From JAKACA01 sp050010115 (GTDB taxonomy: Bacteria; Actinomycetota; Acidimicrobiia; Acidimicrobiales; Bog-793), in NCBI GenBank assembly GCA_050010115.1, contig JBEKLQ010000036.1:1-32954 (forward strand): 32,954 nucleotides of DNA, written 5' to 3'. Shown in pieces: positions 23,944 to 29,307 of the stretch. The position numbers were made by a program, and so were the translations under genes. Position 1 is the first letter of the stretch. Each line of letters opens with the position of its first letter. The notes under the pieces were generated by a model. It worked only from the letters and a program-made list of their open reading frames with translations. It had not been told where the DNA came from and did not search any database.

Positions 23944-24108
23944 ATGTCACCCAGGTCCGCTATCCCCACATGGCTCGCCGGTGCGATCGACGCCCTTGCG
24001 GCCGCCGGAGGTCTAAGCAGGGGCGGCTTACGTGGTGCATGTGGTGCAGAATTCCGTGGTGCGCGGACCACGAAAGACGCACACGCCACGGTCATTAGCG
24101 GTAAATAG
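23944..24108 (+). CDS. Short unrecognised ORF, probably 5' fragment of a lost gene
   Basis: 54 codons after ATG 23944, which has GGAGG 4 nt upstream, 70 bp behind the dehydrogenase in the same direction. The first 20 residues (MSPRSAIPTWLAGAIDALAA) look like a normal protein start; the remainder turns into low-quality Gly/Arg-rich sequence. Probably the head of a second operon gene whose body was deleted. No function can be given. Confidence 0.3.
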   Translation: MSPRSAIPTWLAGAIDALAAAGGLSRGGLRGACGAEFRGARTTKDAHATVISGK

Positions 24109-24191
24109 TGGTCGGTTATGGTGCGTTGAAAACGCCGATTGTGCGGCCTGTATTCATAAAGATGCAGGTAGTAAAACCGGGCCCTCATGTG

Positions 24192-24234
24192 TTGCCAAGG
24201 TGAGGGTCGCGGGTTCGAATCCCGTCGTCCGCTC
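24192..24234 (+). other. att copy 2 (tRNA-Gly 3' end duplicate)
   Basis: Identical to bases 22349-22391 of tRNA-Gly and followed by CA so that CCA is also kept. The sequence before it has no 5' tRNA half (CTCATGTG instead of the D arm), so it is an attachment remnant, not a tRNA gene. Ends island 1, begins island 2. Confidence 0.9.
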
Positions 24235-24349
24235 CACCCATCCAGGCCAGTCCAGTCCACTCCAGAAAGTCCTGGTCGGACGGTACATCTGAAGCATTGT
24301 CCGCAGCACAACTCGCGCTCTCCACCACTGCAACTGCGATACTCCTCGC

Positions 24350-24847
24350 GTGACTCGCGAGCGACGACAGATCGAGCGACTGAAGTTCGGCGTCGACGAC
24401 GAACTCACGCCAGTTGTGGCCTACATGGTGCAGCTGACCGGCGCCGGCGACGGATGGATCAACCTCATACCCAGGATCACCGAGGACGACGAGAGGCCGA
24501 CCTCGCTCGGGTTCTTGACGCTGTTCGGGGGCGGCAGTATTGGTATCACGATGTGCACTTGGATCCCAGGGAGCGACGGCCGCCGTGGGCGCATCGAGCC
24601 GAGCCTCGGCATCACCCAGGTCACCGGCCGTCGCGCCATCTTTCGGCTCCGTTCGCTTGGCGTTCCAATTCCCGACGCTTGGCGTGTCGAACAGGATCAC
24701 CCCCGTCGAGGGCTCATCTTGCGCCTCCCATCCGACGAAGCACACGACCACGTGCTCGTTTGGGCACTACGGGCAGTCAGCGCGCTGAGTGCTCCCCGCC
24801 TTGTCAGAGGATGGCAGGCCGACATCTACCTCTCAGCTACGTCGTGA
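24350..24847 (+). CDS. Hypothetical protein, 165 aa
   Basis: GTG-started frame with balanced codon use and no family that could be recognised. It begins with a charged segment TRERRQIERLKFGVDDELTP and continues with alternating beta-like stretches: LGFLTLFGGGSIGITMC, GITQVTGRRAIFRLRSLGVP, GLILRLPSDEAHDHVLVWAL. No signal peptide or membrane segment. The GTG lacks a clear SD, so the start may be further in. Lies alone, 115 bp after att copy 2, and points towards the truncated SDR. The only apparently intact cargo of island 2. Confidence 0.6.
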   Translation: MTRERRQIERLKFGVDDELTPVVAYMVQLTGAGDGWINLIPRITEDDERPTSLGFLTLFGGGSIGITMCTWIPGSDGRRGRIEPSLGITQVTGRRAIFRLRSLGVPIPDAWRVEQDHPRRGLILRLPSDEAHDHVLVWALRAVSALSAPRLVRGWQADIYLSATS

Positions 24848-24972
24848 CGCGCCGAGAGGAGGAGCCTCGAGAGGGCGTCGCCCTTGACACCGGCTCGGCT
24901 CAGACCCCACACACCCATCTCTGCCTGATTGACATACGGCCCCCCTTCATCGAGGACCCTTGAGGTGTCGGA

Positions 24973-25458
24973 TTAGTTGATGCTGACACGAGGATCGTAC
25001 GGGACCGTCGCGGGATCGACGGCGATCCCACCACCGTCGACCGGAATGACCGCTCCGTTCACGTACGACGAGTCGTCGGACAGGAGGAACGCGATGACCC
25101 CGGCCACTTCGTCGGCGCGTGCTGGGCGCCGCAGTGGGACGAGCGAAGTTATGAGGCGATACGCGTCGGCAACCGACAGACCACGCTCCCCGCCGAAGCT
25201 TGCCATCTCCTCGTCGGCCATCTCAGTGACGGTCCAGCCGGGGCAGACCACATTTGCACGAAGTCCTTCGGCGCCGCAATCGACAGCGAGGCTCTGAGTC
25301 AACATGAGGAGCGCAGCCTTGGTGGCGGAGTAGCAGCTCATCTCGCTCGACGCGCGCAAGGCAGCTTCGGACGCGACCGATACGACGGCGCCACGCGAAC
25401 TGAGGATATGTGCCAGGCAGGCTCGCGCGACGAAAAAGGAGCCCAGCGCGACGTCCAC
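24973..25458 (-). pseudogene. 5'-truncated short-chain dehydrogenase/reductase
   Basis: The last 160 or so residues of a classical SDR are intact: GSFFVARACLAHILSSRGAVV, SVASEAA (catalytic Ser), YSATKAALLML (Tyr-x-x-x-Lys), NVVCPGWTVTEMAD, and AGVIAFLLSDDSSYVNGAVIPVDGG at the end. The N-terminal TGxxxGxG nucleotide fold and NNAG motif are absent. Homology stops at about 25458, exactly where the 235-bp block shared with island 3 begins. The open frame continues through the att site, but that part is antisense tRNA and toxin remnant. Probably non-functional. Confidence 0.8.
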
Positions 25459-25683
25459 GGTGTCGTCAAGATCCTGACAATCGATCTCGGGAGCCATTGA
25501 CGAGCCCTCGCCAGCCGAGCGTGTTCTTGCCAACATTTTGCCAACCGACTTTGGCTTGCAGGGGCCCGCAGACACCGCAAAACCGGTGCTGAGAATCGTG
25601 AAAGCCCTCGTCAGCGGCTTGCTGCGGTGACCCGGGCACATTGCCAAGGTGAGGGTCGCGGGTTCGAATCCCGTCGTCCGCTC
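25449..25683 (+). repeat. Island-end direct repeat, copy in island 2
   Basis: 235 bp including att copy 3. About 20 differences by eye from 27670-27903. The first 51 bp encode, in the forward direction, DVHGVVKILTIDLGSH-stop, the tail of the putative toxin that is complete in island 3. The block also holds TTTTGCCAACCGACTTTGG and runs into the tRNA-derived core. It may be the right end (attR side) of a common ancestral element. Confidence 0.9.
25641..25683 (+). other. att copy 3 (tRNA-Gly 3' end duplicate)
   Basis: 43-bp core identical to tRNA-Gly bases 22349-22391; here the CCA is lost (CTCGGG follows). Downstream sequence GGGTAAGTGCAG-TCAGG-GCATAT matches that after the tRNA itself. Confidence 0.9.
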
Positions 25684-25730
25684 GGGTAAGTGCAGGTCAG
25701 GGCATATATCGTCAGGCGCTCGCCAATGTC

Positions 25731-25761
25731 TTGCCCATGAGTTGCCCATGGCTTGCCCATG
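25731..25761 (+). repeat. Three TTGCCCATG direct repeats (possible integrase arm sites)
   Basis: TTGCCCATG at 25731-25739, 25742-25750 and 25753-25761: exact copies with an 11-bp period, i.e. on the same face of the helix. They lie about 50 bp from att copy 3 and between it and the integrase remnant, where arm-type binding sites of tyrosine integrases are expected. Confidence 0.7.
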
Positions 25762-25803
25762 ACCCTCACCGGGGTGAAGTGAGGGTCAGGTGACCCTCAC
25801 TTC
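25760..25803. repeat. Inverted GTGAGGGTCA elements
   Basis: GAAGTGAGGGTCA (25776-25788) and TGACCCTCACTTC (25791-25803) form a perfect 13-bp inverted repeat around GG; a third copy, TGACCCTCAC, is at 25760-25769. The same GTGAGGGTC word occurs in the att core (anticodon stem of tRNA-Gly), so these may be additional core-like integrase sites or a hairpin. Confidence 0.7.
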
Positions 25804-26063
25804 AGAAAAGGTGATGAGGTCATGAAGCAAGGCGTTGAACTGGACTTTTCCGGGGGCGCTGGGCCTGACGGAGGTGACCTTCCGGTGGGGATAGTCGATG
25901 CGAGAGTCGAGCTCATCGAGCTCTCGCTGGGCGGCGCGCCGATTCCCCTTCACAGTCGCTGTGACCCACCTTTGCTTTCGTGTGTCCGGGTCGGTTCCGG
26001 CGTAGACCAGGCGTAGACCCTGAGCTCCCAGCTGTTTCCGCGCCTGCGCCTTGATCCCGGCAT
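25786..26063 (-). pseudogene. Tyrosine (phage-type) integrase, N-terminal remnant
   Basis: From ATG 26063 (SD AGGGAGGG) the frame reads MPGSRRRRGNSWELRVYA, the common start of actinobacterial tyrosine integrases. An 11-bp tandem duplication (25999-26009 and 26010-26020) then shifts the frame. In the restored frame it goes on GTDPDTRKQRWVTATVKGNR, RAAQRELDELDSRIDYP, the usual N-terminal arm-binding domain, and stops at 25788. The core-binding and catalytic (R-H-R-Y) domains are absent. It reads towards att copy 3, the normal orientation for an integrase next to its attachment site. Confidence 0.75.
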
Positions 26064-26267
26064 TGTCCCTCCCTCTCGTTGACTTGCGAACGGGACAACC
26101 GTGTCACTGGCGAGAGCGGCCGATAAGAGACTTGAGCTTGACCTCGCGTCAGGGTTGCACAATCGTCGTATGGATAGCATCGCCCGTTTCGGGACCTGCC
26201 CAGGGCCGGTGCTCTTCCCGGCGGACCACCCCGTCGACGGTGGTCATGGCCATCACAACCGCGAAAC

Positions 26268-26293
26268 AGCCCCGGCACCGAAGTGCCGGGGCT
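26268..26293 (-). terminator. Terminator of the cold-shock gene
   Basis: 11-bp perfect stem AGCCCCGGCAC / GTGCCGGGGCT with a 4-base loop, read on the reverse strand as TTCG, followed by GTTTCG. It lies 22 bp after the csp stop. Confidence 0.85.
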
Positions 26294-26314
26294 GGAGGAT
26301 TGTTCTCCGGTGAC

Positions 26315-26518
26315 TTAGACGGGACGCACGTCGCTTGCTTGTAGGCCCTTCGGACCTTGCGTTGTCTCGTATGTCACGTGCTGATTTTCTTCGAGCGACT
26401 TGTAGCCATTACCCGCGATCGCGGAGAAATGAACGAAAACGTCCGCCTCGCCGTTGTCTTGGTTGATAAAACCAAAGCCCTTTTCAGAGTTGAACCACTT
26501 CACGGTACCTGTTGCCAT
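26315..26518 (-). CDS. Cold-shock domain protein (CspA family)
   Basis: 67 aa, the standard length. Single OB-fold that binds single-stranded RNA/DNA and acts as an RNA chaperone. RNP1 KGFGFI (13-18) and RNP2 VFVHF (27-31) are intact, as are MATGTVKWFNSEKG and the end GPKGLQASDV. The gene and its leader are clearly more AT-rich than the surroundings, supporting separate origin. It has its own promoter, about 100 nt leader and terminator, so it is an independent transcription unit between the integrase remnant and the toxin-antitoxin-like pair. Confidence 0.95.
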   Translation of the reverse strand: MATGTVKWFNSEKGFGFINQDNGEADVFVHFSAIAGNGYKSLEENQHVTYETTQGPKGLQASDVRPV

Positions 26519-26650
26519 CTTTATTGCATTCTCTTTATCTTCACACGTTTTTCCCTGCCAGCTAGCAGGATGACCAACCGAGCAGCTTCTACTCGGTGCG
26601 TGATCAAGCCGAGAGACAAATCAAGTATAGCGTAGCGGTCTGAGTGTCAA
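26519..26650 (-). promoter_or_regulatory. csp promoter and structured 5' leader
   Basis: Reverse strand: TTGACA (26650-26645) and TATACT (26629-26624) with a 15-bp spacer, short by about two but both hexamers near consensus. The transcript would carry a leader of roughly 100 nt with two hairpins, ACCGAG...CTCGGT and CCTGC-TAGCTG-GCAGG (26554-26569), before AAAGAGAA near the ATG. Long structured leaders are known for csp genes, where they act as RNA thermosensors. Confidence 0.6.
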
Positions 26651-26836
26651 TCCAGCCCGAGCTGGGTGCGCGGGCTGAACGCACCAAAGACTGGGGCTGC
26701 CACAACGCCGTCCATGACAACACGGCCGAACACTCGTCGGATCGCAAGCCACAGGTAACCCACAGAACGACGTGAGGAAACAACGGCCTTGATCAAACGG
26801 TGACCCGCAGCTCGGTGGAAACGCGCCAGGTTCTTG

Positions 26837-26858
26837 CAAGATCGTAGGTATGATCTTG
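26837..26858. promoter_or_regulatory. Inverted-repeat operator of the toxin-antitoxin-like pair
   Basis: CAAGATC (26837-26843) and GATCTTG (26852-26858) form a perfect 7-bp inverted repeat with an 8-bp spacer that contains a possible -10 (TATGAT, 26849-26854). It ends 16 bp before the ATG of the first gene, overlapping where the promoter must be: the arrangement expected for antitoxin autoregulation. Confidence 0.6.
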
Positions 26859-26874
26859 GTGGGAGGTGGCCGAA

Positions 26875-27333
26875 ATGGCGACGGACGTGGTGTTTCAAGC
26901 GAGTGACCTGGCGGGGGCTCGGCGAAGGGAGTTCCTGAATGCGGCAAGGGATGGGCGGGCATTGCTGCGCGACACCGACGGGTTCGCTCTCGCGATGGTC
27001 CCTCTCGCCGACTTGGAGGCAGTGAGCGAGATCGGTCAGGCTGCACTCACCCTTCTGCGAGCAGAGTCCGGACTTCGCCGGGCCGACGCGCACGCGTCTG
27101 ACCTTGGCCCGCTGGCCTGGTTGCTGGTGTTCGATGAGGACGACCGCGCCCAGTTCGTCGAGGAGCTGAACGATGCCATCACGCTGGCTGACGCCACGCG
27201 TGACCTCCGGCCGCTTCGCACCTGCCTACGCGATTGGCAGACGACAGCCGAGGCGCTGTCGGATCCCGCTCGGCGTCTGGTGCTCATCGGTGTGGCTGAC
27301 GAGGACTTCGTCGAGGTCGAGCGTCCTGCCTGA
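26875..27333 (+). CDS. Putative Phd/YefM-like antitoxin, 152 aa
   Basis: ATG 26875 with GGGAGG 9 nt upstream. The first 45 residues (VVFQASDLAGARRREFLNAA, RDGRALLRDTDGFALAMVPL ADLEAV) resemble a Phd/YefM DNA-binding fold: a short strand, A-R-x-x-F-x-x-L/A helix, then a strand ending in M-V-P-L-x-D-L. The C-terminal 100 residues are helical and acidic and not recognised, and the protein is longer than typical Phd proteins (about 85 aa). A palindrome sits at its promoter and a second small gene follows, so a type II antitoxin role is likely but inferred from layout and weak similarity. Confidence 0.6.
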   Translation: MATDVVFQASDLAGARRREFLNAARDGRALLRDTDGFALAMVPLADLEAVSEIGQAALTLLRAESGLRRADAHASDLGPLAWLLVFDEDDRAQFVEELNDAITLADATRDLRPLRTCLRDWQTTAEALSDPARRLVLIGVADEDFVEVERPA

Positions 27334-27361
27334 CCCGAAGCCCGGTGCCTACCGTCCTCAT

Positions 27362-27721
27362 GTGGCCGCTCGGAGACCGGGCGGCCGCCCGGCCCGTCAG
27401 CCGCTTTTTCGCGTGCTCGTTCATCGGCAATATCTCGACACCTGGAACAGCCTGGCGGAGAGGGTCGGGCTCGAGAACGCCCAGCAGTTCTGGGACCACG
27501 TTGCTTTCACGCCGGGCGAGCACCCACGGGTCGGGACATCGTCAGTGATGAAGGGCAAGCACAACGGCCCGAAGTGGCCGGGGTACTCGAAGACGATCCA
27601 CTACGAGATCTCCGGCGCCGGTCGGATCGATTACCAGTACAACCCGGCGAGCACCGAAGGCGCCGACCACGACGTCCACGGTGTCGTCAGGATCCTGACA
27701 ATCGACCTCGGGAGCCATTGA
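27362..27721 (+). CDS. Putative toxin partner, about 119 aa
   Basis: Sequence body: LVHRQYLDTWNSLAERVGLE, NAQQFWDHVAFTPGEHPRVG, TSSVMKGKHNGPKWPGYSKT, IHYEISGAGRIDYQYNP and a last strand HGVVRILTIDLGSH. An N-terminal helical part followed by I-H-Y-E-I...I-D-Y-Q-Y and a final V-x-I-L-T-I-D strand is reminiscent of RelE/ParE-sized toxins, but no named family could be fixed. Start uncertain: GTG 27362 is used here; GTG 27413 or a CTG at 27326 that would overlap the antitoxin stop are alternatives. The last 50 bp are shared with island 2, where only this tail survives. Confidence 0.55.
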   Translation: MAARRPGGRPARQPLFRVLVHRQYLDTWNSLAERVGLENAQQFWDHVAFTPGEHPRVGTSSVMKGKHNGPKWPGYSKTIHYEISGAGRIDYQYNPASTEGADHDVHGVVRILTIDLGSH

Positions 27722-27903
27722 CGAGCCCTCGCCAGCCGAGCGTGTCTTGTCAACATTTTGCCAACCGACTTTGGACTGCAGGTGCCCGCAGACACTGCAA
27801 AACCGCTGCTGAGAATCGCGAAAGTCCTAGTTGGCGGTTTGTGGCGGTGATCCAGGCACCTTGCCAAGGTGAGGGTCGCGGGTTCGAATCCCGTCGTCCG
27901 CTC
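27670..27903 (+). repeat. Island-end direct repeat, copy in island 3
   Basis: 234 bp, counterpart of 25449-25683 (one single-base gap, about 20 differences). Here it begins inside the intact toxin-like gene and ends with att copy 4. Confidence 0.9.
27861..27903 (+). other. att copy 4 (right end of the island array)
   Basis: 43-bp core identical to the 3' end of tRNA-Gly; followed by CA, so the CCA is kept. The preceding ACC also matches the tRNA, extending the identity to 46 bp on this copy. Beyond it the sequence changes to a glycoside-hydrolase remnant. Confidence 0.9.
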
Positions 27904-28048
27904 CAGAAAAAGTCCAGCTAGACGCGTCGCGAGAGGCCAGAGATGGCCCCTCGAAGCGTCTCCAGGTGGCAGCCGCGACGAGAACCGTGTACGTCCGGCC
28001 CGTCAGGCGTGCCGGACGTCCACGTCTAACGTCCATTCGCTTCGCGAG

Positions 28049-28291
28049 CAACCCCGAGGGCAAGCGGTCCTCGTCGTCAACACCGATCGGAATAGCTCGC
28101 ACGAGATCCGCATCTCGTCCGAGTCGGAGCCGTACACGCTGACGGCAGGCCGGCTGGCCGACCCAGCGGTCGAGCGGAATCACAGCCCGTTGGCGCTCGA
28201 GCTGCCTCGCTTCCTCGGCGCCCTGGTGCCGCCTGGGACGACCGTTGTGCCTCCGGCGATCATCACCTTCTTCGCAGTGCGAGGGCACTAG
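28049..28291 (+). pseudogene. Glycoside hydrolase C-terminal beta-domain remnant (GH79-like)
   Basis: The frame ends with QAVLVVNTDRNSSHEIRISS, SEPYTLTAGRLADPAVERN, LPRFLGALVPPGTTVVPPA, IITFFAVRGH-stop. This is the style of the C-terminal beta-sandwich of GH79-type (heparanase/beta-glucuronidase) and similar glycosidases: V-L-V-x-N-x-D near the start, P-P-A-x-I-x-F-x-A-V at the end. The catalytic barrel is absent; upstream lies att copy 4. If the GH79 assignment is right, the lost enzyme would have released glucuronate, the substrate of the operon that follows. The region 27905-28048 holds nothing recognisable. Confidence 0.5.
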
Positions 28292-28501
28292 AGGCTGATC
28301 ACGTTTGCGCTCGGTGAGCAGTCGGTCCGCTCATCGCGGGGATCGGCGGATGTCCCTCGCCGAGGCCAAGGGATGCGCGAGCGCTTTTTGCACAACGCTC
28401 GTGCGTCGTCTCGAGAGCGCGGAGCAGGAGTCAGCACGTAGGCTGGCCGGAGGCCCGGGGCCGCGGCCGGCGAGGAGGTCACCGATGACACGTGGGACTC
28501 G

Positions 28502-29299
28502 GTGAGCACACCAGTGGATCTGCCGACATCGTTCCGCCTCGATGGACGAGTCGCCGTCGTCATCGGCGGAACCGGTGCGCTCGGTAGCCGGATCGCTGAA
28601 GCGCTCGCAGACGCCGGGGCACGAACGGTGATCGTCGGACGGGACGCGGCGCATGCCGACGCAGCACTCAGTCGGCTGCGGAACGGAGCGAGGGAGGTGA
28701 CGTTCGAAGCCTGCGACGCATCCGTGCGAAGCGCGCTGCATAGCCTGCTCGAACGCATCCTCGTGTCGCACGGCCGTGTCGACGTCCTCGTGAACGGGGC
28801 GGGGACGAACTCGGGGACTCCATTTCTGGAGATCTCCGACGACGAACTGGAGCGGATCGTCACCGTCAACCAGCTCGCCGTGATGCGCGCCTGTCAGGAG
28901 TTCGGGCGCTACTTCGTCGGGCGAGCCGCCTCCTCCGGCGAAGGCGCGAGCATCGTCAACATCGGCAGCGCTTCTGGACTCACGCCCTTGTCGCAGGTAT
29001 TCACGTACTCGATGACGAAGGCTGCGGTGCACAACCTCACGAAGAATCTCGCGCGAGAGTGGGGACCGCTCGGCATCCGCTGCAACGTGCTCGTCCCCGG
29101 ATTCTTCCCAGCCGAGCAGAACCGGGCGATCCTCACCCCCGAGCGCACGGCGGAGATCATGCGGCACACCCCGATGGGCCGATTCGGCGAGGTCGACGAG
29201 CTGGCCGGTGCGGCGCTTCTGCTCGCGAGCGATGCCGGGCGCTTCATCACCGGAACCGAGCTCGTCGTCGACGGCGGTTTCAGCGCGATGACGATCTGA
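28502..29299 (+). CDS. SDR-family oxidoreductase, probable D-mannonate oxidoreductase (fructuronate reductase)
   Basis: 265 aa classical SDR. Nucleotide motif GGTGALGS (22-29), NGAGTN (98-103), catalytic Ser in NIGSASG (156/158), Tyr169-x-x-x-Lys173, then VPGFFPAEQN, and GTELVVDGGF at the end. SDRs of this kind near uxaC genes act as NAD(P)-dependent fructuronate/mannonate oxidoreductases in place of the polyol-type UxuB. That specificity is inferred from position: it is 8 bp upstream of the glucuronate isomerase gene. Start GTG 28502; no strong SD. Full length, in contrast to the truncated SDR in island 2, to which it is not closely similar. Confidence 0.8.
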   Translation: MSTPVDLPTSFRLDGRVAVVIGGTGALGSRIAEALADAGARTVIVGRDAAHADAALSRLRNGAREVTFEACDASVRSALHSLLERILVSHGRVDVLVNGAGTNSGTPFLEISDDELERIVTVNQLAVMRACQEFGRYFVGRAASSGEGASIVNIGSASGLTPLSQVFTYSMTKAAVHNLTKNLAREWGPLGIRCNVLVPGFFPAEQNRAILTPERTAEIMRHTPMGRFGEVDELAGAALLLASDAGRFITGTELVVDGGFSAMTI

Positions 29300-29307
29300 G
29301 GCCAGAG

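Larger units (their letters stand above)
22392..24234. mobile_element. tRNA-Gly island 1
   Basis: 1.84-kb segment between att copies 1 and 2. Contains a TetR C-terminal remnant, an intact D-2-hydroxyacid dehydrogenase gene and a short unrecognised ORF. No integrase is left in it. Bases 22394-22579 and 24109-24191 hold no gene that could be recognised; the latter part is noticeably more AT-rich than its surroundings. Confidence 0.7.
24235..25683. mobile_element. tRNA-Gly island 2
   Basis: 1.45 kb between att copies 2 and 3. Holds one intact ORF of unknown function and, convergent to it, a 5'-truncated SDR gene. Its last 235 bp are about 90 % the same as the last 234 bp of island 3. Confidence 0.7.
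25684..27903. mobile_element. tRNA-Gly island 3
   Basis: 2.2 kb between att copies 3 and 4. From the left end: three 11-bp-spaced TTGCCCATG repeats and inverted GTGAGGGTCA elements, an integrase N-terminal pseudogene reading towards att, a cold-shock gene with its own promoter and terminator, and a putative antitoxin-toxin pair whose end lies in the shared 235-bp block. Bases 26064-26267 and 26651-26836 contain nothing that could be identified. Confidence 0.75.

Noticed and set aside
26647..27093. Reverse-strand frame between csp and the antitoxin gene ending with a hydrophobic segment (YLWLAIRRVFGRVVMDGVV)
   Set aside because: It overlaps the antitoxin gene and its promoter palindrome, has no SD and matches no family I know; not enough to call a gene or remnant.
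24192..27903. Additional tRNA-Gly genes at the three downstream copies
   Set aside because: Only the anticodon loop to the 3' end is present; no D arm or 5' acceptor strand precedes any of them.
28305..28505. 66-codon forward frame whose TGA overlaps the SDR start as GTGA
   Set aside because: The overlap is suggestive, but the residues are Arg/Ala/Pro-rich without motifs and no SD is present; left unannotated.
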